Source: Alligator mississippiensis
Taxonomy: Eukaryota > Chordata > Crocodylia > Alligatoridae
Length of the DNA: 64,000 nucleotides
Assembly: GCF_030867095.1 (NCBI RefSeq)
Contig: NC_081831.1
Location: 21,180,001 to 21,244,000, forward strand
Direction: 5' to 3'
Below, piece after piece: positions 1 to 11,221 of the stretch; the stretch's first letter is position 1, and the number at the start of each line of letters is the position of its first letter. The translations under genes and the position numbers were made by a program. The notes beneath the pieces were generated by a model. It saw only the letters and a program-made list of their open reading frames with translations. It did not search any database and was not told the origin of the DNA.

Positions 1-174
1 CCTTTGAGCAGAATTTTGGCACTTATGTATGTGTAGTACAAACTATGTGATATTAGTCCAAAGCCAAAGGTTTATGATTTACTCCATAGTTTATTGGAGT
101 GGTCTCTACCCGAGTCAACAACATGACAACCACACAGCTCAGCACTGCTCAATATGTGTGCGTACGCCAGATAC

Positions 175-994
175 TAGGGGGGTGTGAAACAGGCCGTATT
201 CAATTTGGATTTGGATTTGGCCTGCATCAGGAACAGTGATTCGATTCATTGATTCGGATCACTGTCCCCAATTCGATTCAGCCAAATCCGAATCTGAAGA
301 TTTGATGATGATTCAGAGAATCAGCAATTTGGACATAGGCACAACTTTAAATGTTTTTTCTACATACCTCTAGGTACCAGGCATGGCTCATGAATGCGAC
401 TGGCAGGGGGTGTACGTGCCTCCCCCACCCCCCATGGGGCCAGGGCCCCCCCGATAGCTGACACTGATGCTGTTTGTAGGGTTGGTGCCCTCCCTGATAG
501 GGTTGGCAGCTTCTGCAGGTGCCTCCCCCCAGATTCAGGAGGCACCAGCCACTCATGACTTCCAGTCCGCTTCTGGGTCCACTGCAGAGGACAACAGGGC
601 CCGCCCCCCGCATGTCCTCCCGGCCCGGTGATTGGCCACAGGGAGGCACCAGTCGCTGAGCCAGGGAGGTACAGCCCCCTCCCCCCCCCCCCCCCGCGTG
701 CTCTCCGGCAGACTGGGAAGTGGACCAGAAGTGCTCTTGTGGGACGTTCCATCCACCCCAGCATCGCAGCATTCACAAGCTGCCTGCTACCTTGAGGTAT
801 GTAGAAAAAAAATGTAAAGCTGTGTCTATGTCTGAATTACTGAATCTTTCCAAATCTCTCTGAGTCAATCCAGAGGGTTCCGATTCAATTCGGAGAGATT
901 AAAGGGTCTCCTGATTCGATTCGGAGATTCAGCCACTGAATTGGATCGAATCTCTGCCAAATTGAATTGGAGACCGACACTTTGCACAGCCCTA
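175..994 (+). mobile_element. Foldback hAT-like element, GATTCG family, subfamily A copy 1
   Basis: A non-coding DNA transposon of 820 bp. Both ends are long inverted repeats of about 210 bp: the left arm (175-385) runs from TAGGGGGGTGTGAAAC through many GATTCGATTCGG-like words to TCTACATACCTCTAGGTAC, and the right arm (785-994) is its inverted counterpart, ending TTTGCACAGCCCTA. The insertion is flanked by a perfect 8-bp duplication, CCAGATAC, at 167-174 and 995-1002. An 8-bp duplication and an AGGG-type terminus are typical of hAT superfamily elements. The GC-rich core (390-780) holds homopolymer C and G runs and no transposase; open frames there on either strand look like composition artefacts. 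A subterminal hairpin lies at 230-268. Confidence 0.8.
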
Positions 995-1002
995 CCAGAT
1001 AC

Positions 1003-1683
1003 CTCCCTCACCCACACCCCCGCCAAAGGAACCATGTGTTAATTAACTCCTACTCATGACTGGAAGCAGGTGTTATTGTCACAAGTCCAGGGATGCTTCA
1101 AAAATTCATATACAGATAAGGCATAGGGCAACCTCATTCCAGCTTTACCCCATGGAGGACAGGGCCACATTAATCATATATGCCAGGCTGAGGGGGGAGA
1201 TAACATAGGGATTCTGAGTGAACTGTTTGGGGCCCTGTTTCATATTGTTGGCCAAGCATTTAACGCTAGTGAAGAAACAGTAATGATTGGAAATGGGAAA
1301 GACACGGGCAGTTTAACTGTGGGACTGAGAGGAAGTCAAAATATATGCAATGTTGTGGCTCACCATGACTTGAAAAAGAGTTGGGGTTGAGGCAGACTGC
1401 GCTTAATGGGTACTGCCCTTCTGATCTATACTTGTTAGACACTGCACTGACCTATCCTTGTAGTACCAGTGACAGTAATGTGAACTAGGGGTTGAAAGCT
1501 AGCAACTGGAGCTGCAATGAAAGGGATATTGTAAATGTACCAGGGAAAAGAATATGGACAGATGCACAGGACTCTGTGTGTGATTATTGTAACAGGCATG
1601 TGGGTGCACAGATATGAGGTTTTGTTACAAGTTAATGTTTTGAAAATGGGTTAAGGATTTTGAAGAATGGGATGCTAGACATT
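1003..1683. other. Unassigned upstream sequence
   Basis: About 680 bp with no open frame, repeat or RNA I can recognise. It sits 2.3 kb or more upstream of the BMERB1 CpG island. Confidence 0.5.
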
Positions 1684-1736
1684 ATATCTATCTATCTGTC
1701 TATCTGTCTATCTATCTATCTATCTATCTATCTATT
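1684..1736. repeat. (TATC)n microsatellite
   Basis: A tetranucleotide tract of TATC units with a few TGTC variants, about 50 bp. Its interrupted structure suggests moderate age, but the final run of seven uninterrupted units could be length-polymorphic. Confidence 0.9.
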
Positions 1737-1984
1737 GACATACATTTTTTACAAAAAAATGGTTTGCATGTTTGTCCATTCATTTTATGATCATGTTTAG
1801 TGTTGGCTGTATTTAATCAAGTTCATAGTTGGTTTCTCTTGTTAAGAGTTGCTGCATTTAGCAGCTGTTTAACCATGGGCAATGTATTTAGTGAGATTTC
1901 CTTGTATGAGGCTATAAAATGAGGGGGCTTTTTTCCCCATGCAAATTGGGGGAAAATCCCTTGTCTTGTATTTGAGAAAATATG

Positions 1985-2050
1985 GTAGATATACTCCACA
2001 GTCTTTCTGAGTATTGAGGTTAGACTGACTGGTCTTTCATTCCAATATAT
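1985..2050 (-). mobile_element. Short CR1 LINE fragment
   Basis: On the minus strand this reads as the start of a CR1 reverse transcriptase (RPVSLTSILRKTVE, matching the conserved RPVSLTS block). Only about 65 bp is recognisable; the sequence on either side is not clearly CR1, so this is an old scrap. Confidence 0.5.
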
Positions 2051-2239
2051 AATGCACATTGGGTTGTGACACTGTCTAATCAGAGCTCTATCTAGGAACC
2101 TCGTTTGCAGAGAGGGAACTGTGACAGACCTGTATTCAGAGGTGATTCTTAGGGGAGTTTAATCTGGTGTAAATCACCCAGCAAGGGGTTGAATGAGTGC
2201 ATACATTCTGCCAATGCAGACTTACATCCATTGTCTCTA

Positions 2240-2445
2240 AAAATGGTTCCCATACTTCATTAATGTGTTTCAGTTAATGTGCTTTAGTTAATGCACATTA
2301 ATTCTAATACTGCCATTGTGAAGAACTAGGAAAATGCACATTAACCTGGCTTAACACGCATTAACGAAAGTGCATGCTTTTAAAGTGATGCTTAATGTAC
2401 ATTAGCCTATTTTAATGCACATTAAGTAAAAAACGGGCTTTTATA
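2240..2445. mobile_element. MITE-like repeat, left part (split by solo LTR)
   Basis: AT-rich DNA with repeated TTAATGCACATTAA-type palindromic words. The same words recur in inverted form at 3500-3575, which ends GTGTAGACTTGCCC, a terminus like other MITEs in this window. The two halves are separated by the solo LTR at 2446-3208, so this was probably one element interrupted by the LTR. The outer left boundary is uncertain. Confidence 0.5.
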
Positions 2446-3208
2446 TGTCATGACCCAAAGGGTATGATTGTGTGTGTGCTTTGGCACTGCAGAATTATTT
2501 CCTGCCACGAGGAGCTTTCTTTGCACGGTGCAATTCTCAGTTGCATAGAGACAACCCTGGTGCAAAGGAGTTCCCGCCACCTGTATGTAAATTTGTTTCC
2601 CATTATTGGCTGTTTCTAAATTATTCCCACGTGGTGGCTAGCGATTGGCTTGCTAGCCGTATAAGAGGCTAGAGCGGTTTCCGCCCAAGTTGGAGGAGGA
2701 GAAAGAGGACTTCACATCTCATGAAGAACTCTAAGCGTGCTGTGGAGCTTAACAAACCCAGCGTGTGCCTTAAGAAGGATACAGGGGCCTGATCAACCTC
2801 TAGCCTCTCCCCATCGCCGCCTGATCCCTCGACGTACCCTTCCCTGAGCGCTTTCGTGGAGAGTCACCTTTCGGACTCTCATCATGGTATCCAGAGCTCT
2901 TCTCGGGTTATTTCGTCCGGTTGATTCGACGGGCTCGCGGTTCTAGAGCTCTCAGCCGGCCTTGGACCAGAGTTCGCGGTTAGAACTCTTGTCCGCTCTT
3001 CTTTTCTATCTGTAACTGCAACGCAAGCAAGTTTTCCTGCCTGCACCGTGACCATCTATGGCGTAAGTAAAATAATCTTTAATCAACCTCTACGCGTCTG
3101 TGCCTAATTCTAGTCCGCCGTGCCGAATTCCCCGACCCACGTGCCAGGGCTGCTGGCCACAGCCTGCTGCGCGCCCCCGAAAGCCTCGGACCACTCCCGG
3201 CCCGCACA
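2446..3208 (+). mobile_element. Solo LTR of an endogenous retrovirus
   Basis: A 763-bp segment starting TGTCATGACC and ending CCCGCACA, with a perfect 5-bp flanking duplication TTATA at 2441-2445 and 3209-3213. TG...CA ends plus a 5-bp duplication fit a retroviral LTR left by recombination between two LTRs, since no internal region remains. A TATA-like box (TATAAGAGG) lies near 2660, and an AATAAT-type polyadenylation signal near 3070 is followed by a CA/T-rich region, giving a U3-R-U5 order on the plus strand. The class (ERV1, K or L) cannot be told. It lies about 800 bp upstream of the BMERB1 start codon in the same orientation. Confidence 0.75.
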
Positions 3209-3575
3209 TTATATACATACTTTTCTGTCCCATGACATGCCAACGAACCTGCTGCTTCCACACGTGAGCTGAGGCAAACTGTGCAGTTGTGTAAACGCTG
3301 AAATGCGCATCAGCATGCGGAAAATGGCAGCGGCACGCTTTTGAACGAAAGCACCTCTGATGGGTTTTAGTTCAAAGTGTGCCACTGCCGTTTTCTCCGC
3401 ACTGAAATGCATTTCACTGCTTATACAACGGCAAGCATCACAGCACCAGGTGCTTTTCAAACCGCCCCGCACTGGGGCGCTTGTATGTGCAAAAATGCCC
3501 CGCATGTATAGGTGAGGCTTTAATGTGTATTAAAATGGGCTAACGCGCATTAAAGTGCACGTGTAGACTTGCCCA
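3209..3575. mobile_element. MITE-like repeat, right part
   Basis: The continuation of the repeat begun at 2240. The end region contains inverted copies of the TTAATGCACATTAAG words and closes with GCACGTGTAGACTTGCCC, the inverted equivalent of the GGGCA-GTCTACAC termini seen elsewhere here. The middle (3230-3490) holds several CGCATGC-like alternating words. Confidence 0.5.
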
Positions 3576-3639
3576 AGGACGTGACAATCCAAAAGCTAGC
3601 TCATGAATGTCCTGCTTGACATCCTCTGGGTTTAATTCC

Positions 3640-4420
3640 CTTCTGTGCTATTGACACCCCTCAGGGGGTTGGGAAGGAGGAGCCCTCCCCTGAGTCGCAC
3701 GCTTCGGCTTTCAGCAGGCGCGGACCGGAGCTGCGTGCCTCGTTCCTGCCAAGGGCAGGGGGCTGGAGCCCGAGCCAGCCCTTCCCCCGGTGTCCGCCAG
3801 AGGACGCGTCTCCGCCCATCCAGCCGCCAGCTCCGCCGGGTCGGCGCAGCCCTGCCGAGCCGTCGGGACGCGCGGGCGCCGGGGGCCGCTGCGCTCCGCG
3901 CCGGGCTCGCTCCCTCCACGCGCGCGGCGCTTCCCTCTGCCGCGGGCTCCCCAGCAGTGCCGCTGCCGGCCCGGGGGGCTCCGCTGCGCAAAGCCCAGCA
4001 CGCCCCCGGCAAGGATTTGGAAGCAGGGATGGAGAAGGAGCGCGGGACGCCGACCCAGTACGGAGCGCTGGAGTCGACCAGGTGGACAGCCGCGGAGCCG
4101 GCCGCAGGTGAGCGCGGGCGGGCGGGGGGCGCCGCAGCCCCTTCCCGCGCGGCGCGCGGAGCTCCCTCCTCCTCCTCCACCTCCATTCATAAAAGCGGCT
4201 CCAGCGCCCGGGCGGCCACGAGCAGCTGGGGAGAGGAGAGGAGAGGGCGCGGGCGCGGGCGGCTCCTCCCCGCGGTCCCGGCGCTCGGGGTCCGGCCTGG
4301 GCAGGCGGAGGCCGCCCTCCCCGGACTCAGCACCTGGAAAGGCTGGGCTGGGGGCAGGGGTCAGCCCACCCTCCGGCCGGGTGGGGACAGGGGGGTTCAA
4401 GCACGTGTCAAACCCCTCCA
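3640..4420. promoter_or_regulatory. CpG island and inferred BMERB1 promoter
   Basis: About 780 bp of dense CpG with SP1-type GC boxes, the clearest being GGGCGGGCGGGGGG near 4116-4129. It surrounds the first coding exon at 4029-4107. CpG islands at first exons are the normal vertebrate promoter arrangement. No transcription start can be fixed from sequence. A TATA-like CATAAAAGC lies at about 4186-4194, inside intron 1; whether it serves an alternative start is unknown. Long open frames on both strands across this island (for example 3632-4186 minus and 3790-4473 plus) reflect the scarcity of stop codons in GC-rich DNA. Confidence 0.75.
4029..4107 (+). CDS. BMERB1: BMERB1 exon 1 coding part (N-terminus)
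   Basis: The N-terminal exon of the bMERB domain-containing protein. The reading MEKERGTPTQYGALESTRW resembles the vertebrate BMERB1 N-terminus around its YGAVEETAW motif. ATG at 4029 has G at -3 and G at +4, a good Kozak context. The exon gives 26 codons plus one base and ends CAG/GTGAGC, a strong donor at 4108. This is phase 1 and fits exon 2, which supplies the other two bases of the shared codon (G + AA, Glu). The frame stays open upstream to 3645, so an earlier start is possible: upstream LEAG lines up with LEAE in the human N-terminus, which is longer. The product is about 200 residues in other vertebrates and belongs to the bMERB family, whose members bind Rab GTPases of the Rab8 group. 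Exon identity rests on the short similarity, the CpG island and the matching phase. Confidence 0.8.
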
Positions 4421-6243
4421 GTCACCTCCTGGTGCCAGAGCACGGCCTTGGTGGTCAACTCCGAGGCAGCTGATAGAGAGACCCGATTTCAGTCGGTGAC
4501 AGCTGCAGGGCAGATGCAGAGAGGAGGAAACCTGCCAGAGCTGGAAGCAAAGCATCTTCTGTGAAAGGGATCCAGCTGTGGGACCCCTGGGAGGAGATGG
4601 GGGGGGGGGCCGACAAGCTGCAGGAGGTGACCCAAAGTCATCCTCTCCGGCAGGACAGCGCTGGCAATGCTGCCCCTGCCCTCCAACGCCCCCCCCCCCC
4701 CCCAAAATGTGTTCCAACACTGTCTGCTTATTAGACTTATATGCCAGTCTTTCCAACAAAGGCTCAGGGTAGCTTGCAAATAAACAAGAAAATATATTAT
4801 GGAACAAAATGTGAACAAAAATAACTTAGAGTGTTAAAATAGAATATAATACACCCACTCCCAAAGCAACACTGCCTCTTAAACCCACGCTGACCCCTTT
4901 TATACCAGTGGCTCTTTCTAGACTGAAGACACCCCTCCGAAAATGCCAGCTCTTAACTTTCACTTGTTCTTTGAGCACAGAAAAATAATAGCACAATTCT
5001 GTTGCAAAGAGCTCAGAAGGACCACAGCAGGTCAGAGTGTATTTGATACTGTGGATTGCTTTTTTTGAAATCTCTGCGTTTATCTTGTGAATCGTGTCTC
5101 ATTTAACAGTGCAGCATCTCACAGCACCCTTTAAAAAATCTTACAGCACCCCAGGTTGCCATGGCGTTTTCTGTGAAAAGCAGCCCCTTCCTGCCTCCAT
5201 GTGCTAGATAGGTCCCTCCAACACCCTTGGCCAACGGGAGTTTCAGGATCAGGCTGCTTATGATTTTATTTATATTCTTTTTAGTACACCTCCCTGCCTG
5301 CATACACCCCTCAAGAAATTGTTAAACTTAACATTTTTATATGGTAAGGTTGTTGTAAGAGAACAGGATCCCACACATGGTAGCCATATACATATATAGT
5401 TGTGGGATGTTAAAGCAGTCTTAATCATTTACTTAATCATACAGTCTATGTTTGCCCTGGGGAAAGCATTTATGACTCTTTCATATGATGCTGTGGTTCT
5501 GAGAGACAGGACCCCAGGCATGGTAACTGCATTAGTACATATTTTTAGGATAATAAAGTATTGTTAGGCATAGAACTTAGTATGCGGTCTAAATATGCCT
5601 GGTCTAGCTGGTCTTCACTATAGTCTATCATATACAGGAGGATCTCATTCAGTACATCACTCTCACTTTTGGCAGGTGGTCTCATCAAGCTCTCTTCATA
5701 CCGACAACGGCCAGTGATGTGTTTGATATAAATGTCCTACAACTATCTGATGCTGTCTGATCCTATGAGATACCTCATGAGCTTGGAGTAGTGCCTTAGC
5801 ATTCTGTAGGCTCTTAGGACAGTCTTGTTGCTTGGGTCCCATTACACTGCAGGCTAACCACATGTCCACATACATGTGTACACACAAGCTGATGCCATGA
5901 CAGTAGCCTAGCTTATGCCATTCTAGTGGGTCTCTGAGCAATGTTTTTAGCATTGCTGATGGTGTTTTTATATTTGCCAGTGCAGTGCCAGAAAAGCCTG
6001 AGGGTGACATCCTTTTCTTTCTTCCCAAATAGTTCCAAGAGGAAATTTGGCAGTAACACTTGCAGCTGGGGCTCTAAATTATAGCTAAATCAGTCCATGA
6101 TCTGAGCTTTGACTTAGCGTGTGCATACTAGAATGTTATTGGCACCTGGCAAGTCTCAGCAGCTAAAAGGATCTAGCTCACATAGAGAAGTTTAGTCCTT
6201 GGGAACTGTCAATCACTCAGGCATCTTTCACTGTGACATAACT
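4421..6243. other. Unassigned intron 1 sequence with homopolymer runs
   Basis: No gene is recognised. It contains a G run near 4600-4610 and a C run near 4689-4703. A minus-strand frame of 110 codons at 5696-6028 has no family resemblance I know and no splice context, and I do not call it. Confidence 0.5.
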
Positions 6244-6251
6244 GACTAGAA

Positions 6252-7314
6252 CAGAGGTGGGCAATTATTTGGCCCCATAGGCCCCATAGGCAGTTTCAGG
6301 GAGCTGCTGTGGGCTGGTCAGCACCAACCCCCTGCCTCTCCCTACCACAACAGTGCACCAAACCCGGGGCCCACAGGTCCTGCGGCTCCTCCCTGCCTCT
6401 GTTGCCACCACCAGAACCCAGTAGCAGCTGAGCACCTGCCCCTCCCCATGCCTGCTCTGGACTCACCCTGGCTGGAGGAGACCAGCTCCAGACCAGCTGG
6501 GATCTAAGTGCACAGCCCCGTTCCTGGTTCCAGCCTGCCCCATGCCTACTCTGGACCAGTCCCAGCTGAAGCAAACCATCTTGGGACCAGCCCGGGGCCC
6601 ACGCACACAGCCCCAACCTCAGCTGCACCTGCTCTGGACTGGCCCACCTATGATGAGTGGCAGTGGCTGGGCAGAACCTGCTACTGGGTATGGGGGAAAA
6701 GTGGCTGCACCCTGCATCCTTTTGCTTCTGGCTGCAGCTGCCCAGAGCCTGCATCCAGGCTGCCCTGAAGCTACTCTCTGCTGCCACTGCTGCCCCACTG
6801 GGCAGCCCAGAGGTGGTGCTAGTGACAGCTGCAGAGAGGAGCCGCAGGGCAGCCCAGCAGGGTAGTGGTGGCAGTGAAGAGGAGCTGCAAGGCAGCCTGC
6901 GTGCAGACTCAAGGCACCTGCAGCAAGAAGGGCCTGGCAGCAGCAAGGAGGGAGTGGCTGGTCCCGCCCCCCCCCCCCCCCAACCCAGCAGCAGCTTTCA
7001 TCTGGGTGCTTATCATGGGCAGGGTGGGCTGGGACCAGGGCTGTGCACACAGGTCCTGGCTGGTCTAAAGCTAGTTCAGGCAGGCCAGGGTTGGGGTTGT
7101 GCACACAGGGACTTGCCAGTCTTCATGGGACCAGGGCTGGCATTGGCAACTGGAAGGAGATGCCCCAGCCCCGCTGTGTGCCTGGGGGTAGTGGGATGTG
7201 TGCCATGGACTGGATGGCACCTGGGTCAGGTGGGACCAAGGGACCCACTGTGGGGTGGTCAAAGTCCTTCTGCAGGCTGGATCTGGCCCATGGGCCATAT
7301 TTTGCCCACCTCTG
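6252..7314. mobile_element. hAT-like element with GC-rich core
   Basis: A 1063-bp non-autonomous DNA transposon. Terminal inverted repeats are CAGAGGTGGGCAA (6252) and TTGCCCACCTCTG (ending 7314). The flanking duplication is GACTAGAA (6244-6251) versus CACTAGAA (7315-7322), 7 of 8 matching. The interior repeats modules such as GGACCAG..CTGGCC and CAGCTGC and carries many overlapping open frames on both strands (up to 249 codons), none resembling a transposase. The AGGTGGGCAA end is shared with the small element at 21611-21797. Confidence 0.8.
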
Positions 7315-7322
7315 CACTAGAA

Positions 7323-8175
7323 CCACAGACCTGCTTTGGTTGCTGTTTTGAGTTATGCAGGGCTTACTGCTGGCTGTCTAAATGTTTTCAAAGTCATACA
7401 AAGTGAAACGCTTTAGCTATCATATTCCTTATTGGTGACTCTTTCCCCGGGCGGTGCGTGATGATTATTGCATCTCTGGGTTTAAATCAAAGCTCTCTTC
7501 TCTTATTTGCAGGGTTCAAATTGTTCCTGTCAGGACGTCAGGTTATTCCAGTAATACTTTATTGATCTAGTTGTCTCACTTGGTTACCATGTGCCAAAAG
7601 TTTTGGTATGCCTGGCTGCTTAAACAATCTCTGCTGTCATGGTATAATCACATATCCACTAATAGGACCATTTCTTTTCCTATCATAAGTGGATCAGAGG
7701 ACCTGCTGATTGGTTTACACCTATCATCTGGTATCAAGAAAGGTACAGGGAAAGCATGGTGGGAAGTCATGGAACAACCCAGCAACAGGGAAACCTTCTA
7801 CCTCCCTCCCATCAGTTCCAGGACAGTTTATCTTTTCTAAGGTGTTACCAAAAACCCAGTACTGTTCTTTCAAGAGACAAAGCTACAGCCAGTCTATGAT
7901 TAGGACCTCTTTTGCAGGTTTAGACACAAAATTAAGGGACAGTTATAAATTCCTTAGTGGTTACCCTTTTTGTACATCAAATCAAGATGGTAGAATTACA
8001 TCTCACAATGCTCCTCCATTGCTTTTTAGCAGGTAAGGTGTTACTACCACACAAATCAAATAAAGAGGGAAGAGACCATTCTATAACACAGCCTTTTATT
8101 GATTTTACACCCCAAAGCACAAAAATAAGCACTCATTTCTATGCCTATCTAACTACCTGCAACAGCACAATACAG
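7323..8175. other. Unassigned intron 1 sequence
   Basis: About 850 bp between two hAT-like elements. I see no coding signal, RNA or recognisable repeat. Confidence 0.4.
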
Positions 8176-8183
8176 ATTCTCAG

Positions 8184-9186
8184 CAGGGCCGTGCAAAGCT
8201 TCAGGTGGTGGTTTGATTCGGAGGAGATTAGGCCCAATTTGGTGGACAAATCTCCGAATCCAAATCGAATCTGGAGACCAAGTTAAAGGTCCAAATCGAT
8301 TCAAAGCTCTCTGAATCTTCGGAAAAGATTTGGAGAGCTTTGATGATTTGGACAGTCCTCGGTGGCTGCAGTGGGGATCTGCAGCCAGACTCTGAGCTGG
8401 TAAGTACTAGGGGCAGGGAAGGGGGGACTGGGGGGAGGGGACTGGGACCCCTGCCAGCCCCACCCCCATGGCTGCCCTGCCTGCCCCAGCTCCTGGTGCT
8501 TCAAAGAAAAGTCCCAGTGCTCACCAGGTGCTGCCAGGCAGAGGGGTGATCCCTGCTGTCCCCCACTGCCCTACACTGTGTGGGGGGCTCTGCCACAAGC
8601 CCGCTGACCACCCCTCACTCCCCCAGCCCCCCCATGGGTGCCCCACCCAGGCCAGGTCTGGCCCTTTAAGAAAAAAACACCCAGAATAGAATGCCCTGGG
8701 ACTCTCCGCTCCTGCAGCAGCTTTGGGGGGGCTTGTGCAGAGCCCCCCACGTGGCACAGAGCAGCAGGGGGCAGAAGGGAGTGGTGAGTCCCGGGGCTTT
8801 TCTCATTTGCTTTTTTTTCTAAAAGGTTCTGGAGCTGGCCCAGGCGGGGTGCTGGGGGAGTAGGGAGGGGGGGTTGGGGGACTCATGCAGAGCCCCCCAC
8901 ATAGCATGGGACAGTGAGGGGCAGTAGGGATTGCCCTCCCCCACGAGCAGCACACGGTGAGTCAGGGCTTTTTTTTCCCAAAGAGCTGGAAGCTGGGGAG
9001 GACGGGGCAGCCATTGCTGAGCTGGGAGAGATGGGCCTGGCTGATTTGGAGATTTGGCAGCAGCAGAATCTCCAAATCAGATTCAGCGGAACCAATTTGG
9101 GACAGTGATTCGAACCACCACATGGAATCACTGTCCCGCGAATTGGCCGAATCCGAAGCGAATACTAGCCACTTTACACAGGCCTA
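8184..9186 (+). mobile_element. GATTCG-family hAT-like element, subfamily B copy 1
   Basis: A 1003-bp element starting CAGGGCCGTGCAAAG and ending CTTTACACAGGCCTA, an imperfect inverted pair. The flanking duplication is ATTCTCAG (8176-8183) and ATTCTCAC (9187-9194). The first 200 bp and last 130 bp are rich in GATTCGAATC-type words. The core has near-repeated modules (an AAAGGCTGGAGCTGGCCCAGG type and its inverse, plus CAGAGCCCCCCAC at 8739 and 8889) separated by G and C runs. The subterminal hairpin arm GGGACAGTGATTC starts at 9099 and its partner ends at 9137. No transposase. Confidence 0.8.
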
Positions 9187-9534
9187 ATTCTCACCTATAC
9201 TGGCTGGGGGAGAACCAGGAGGAAGGAGAAAGGTGGCATGCAGGCTGGCAGCAGGTTGTCTTGAATTTGCTGAGGTCTTCCCCAAGTCATTCCCCCCGCA
9301 CTTTTACACCCAATCTTTATATGTGGGTTAGTTAAATATTCTGACTGGCTTATTCAAATTTCTTTGTTTCACTGACCTGAGACTGAACCAGCTTTTCTGT
9401 AGACTTGAAAGATGCCAATTAACTAGGGTCTGTGTCCGTGTGAAAATTACAATTCCGGGAGAGAGGATTAAGAACATAAATAAGCATTGCCGTTTGTTGG
9501 ATTAGACCATAGATCCATCTTGCTGACTAGGGCT

Positions 9535-10022
9535 GTGCAAAACAGCACCATTCCACTTCGACAGCTGTTTCAACGGAAGAGTGTTTTGTTTTGAGTTTTG
9601 TTTCATTTCGAAAGCACTGTTTCGTTTTGTTTCATCAAAACTGTTTTGCTGTTTCTGTCATCCAGCAGGCAGATCGGGGCTCCTGCACCCCAGGAGGAGT
9701 CGGCAGATTCCCGCAGCCCTCCTGTGGGTTTGGGGAGGCCCCAATCGGCCTGCCAGATCATAGGAGGCTGCTCCTGCTGCCTGGGACGGTGCTGGGTGCA
9801 GCCTGCACCTAGCACCAGGAAGATCGGTGCTGCTGCTGGCCCCAGCTGGCAGCATCCTCCTCCTGTCATCTAGACCTGCCACAGCTCCGATCCCAGGAGG
9901 GTCCCTGCATGAGCTGATTTGCCCTGGACCCCACACCCTCCTTGGGCCAGCTCCGGTATGGGGCCTGGGGCATATCAGTTCGTGCAGGGACCTACCATTG
10001 CCCTGATCCCTTTTCCCCCAAT
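9535..10022. mobile_element. hAT-like element, one clear end
   Basis: It begins TAGGGCTGTGCAAAAC, the same kind of terminus as the GATTCG family, but the subterminal region is built of GTTTTGTTTCATTTCGAAA-type words, followed by a GC-rich body. No matching right terminus or 8-bp duplication was found, so it is truncated or the right end has diverged. Its end coordinate is approximate. Confidence 0.5.
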
Positions 10023-10334
10023 TCATTATTTTAAGAACTGTTACAGTCTTCCTCCTTATCTAATTTCTAGTTGAGATGAATAATACCAATCTTTTTCTAT
10101 ATGGATTCTACATAGCAAGGGCAGTGCCAGCAGTGCACCTGAACCAGGAGTCCTGGCACCGGGAGCATCAAATCGAACAGAAGTAATGTTACCTGTTAGT
10201 GCATAGGGAGGAGCTCTGCACATGACCTGTACTGAACATCGAAATGCCTGGCTATGGCTCTGTATATGGTTGTTCCCAGACCTGTATGAATTTTGTCCTC
10301 TTGTCTCCCAACTTCCTCTGCTTTTGCTATGTCC

Positions 10335-10600
10335 TTTTGGTGGTAGGGTGACAAGAGCTGTCCACAATGCTTCAGATGAGGGCAAACCTCTGATTAATAT
10401 AATAGCACTGTATTATTTTCCATCCTATTCCTAGTGAGCCAAACTCTTTGCTTTTTTGGCTGTTGCTGCACATTAAGGGGAAGTCATCCTTTAACAGCTT
10501 GCAATAAGGCTCTGATCTTTTGCCTGAGTTATTAAAGCTCACCTTAACTTCAGCAAAGTGTATATCTGTAATTCTGTAACGATTCCCTCTCCTCTCATAT
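10335..10600 (-). mobile_element. Old CR1/L3-type LINE fragment
   Basis: The plus-strand text (CTTCAGATGAGGGCAAACC ... TTTGCTTTTTTGGCTG) matches the reverse complement of the 3' region of CR1/L3 elements, where 'cacaatgctccagatgagg' and 'tttggctgctgc' recur. No coding frame survives. Confidence 0.5.
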
Positions 10601-11213
10601 GACTATCTGATTCTTCCAGTGTCTCAGGCTCACTTTACAGATTATTTAATTTTCTAACTCCAATCTTTTAAACATTCATACATATTCACTAGCTTCCCCC
10701 ATTGAAACAGAATGAAATTACATTAGCAGCCTCCTGTACAATGACATGGGCCTGTGTATTCTCATTCAGGTCTAAACTGCCCAGTCCCTAGGCAGGTCCC
10801 CTGCACATTATTCAAGTGACCTATTCAGACTTCAGTATAACAGCTACTCTGTTTTGCTGGGCCGTTATTTTCTCTGAATCAGTTATTGTCCAAAAAAAAA
10901 CAGCAACAACTCAGAGCAGACTTATGATCCCATGGACCATATCTAACACTCACAAAAGCCAGAAGGGACAGCATGAGGAGTGATTGGAATAATTTTTAAA
11001 GTAAAGACTTTCCCAGAGATACCAGTAAGGTGCTGTTGAGACTGGAGCTCTACGATCAAAATTTCTGTTCCTCTGTGTCACCAGCTGTGAATAGCCCCTT
11101 TGTATTTTCTCTGTGTAATAAATGCTAAGGAAGCAGAGATGGATAATGCACCTTATAAGCACAAAATGTGACCAACTGAAAACCTCATGAACCCACCAGC
11201 TCTGGCTGTCACT
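10601..11213. other. Unassigned intron 1 sequence
   Basis: About 600 bp with no recognised feature. A run of nine A bases lies near 10892. Confidence 0.4.
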
Positions 11214-11221
11214 ATGTAGAA

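Noticed and set aside
175-994. CRISPR-like array because of repeated GATTCG words
   Set aside because: Words are irregularly spaced, parts of inverted arms, and flanked by a target duplication; the DNA is clearly vertebrate.
3645-4499. 284-codon frame as one protein through the CpG island
   Set aside because: The frame runs past the CAG/GTGAGC donor at 4108, and exon 2 matches in phase. Only 4029-4107 is supported as coding; the rest is GC-rich open frame.
6296-7406. Overlapping frames of up to 249 codons at 6296-7406
   Set aside because: They lie in the GC-rich core of the hAT-like element at 6252-7314, run in both directions, and show no protein family.
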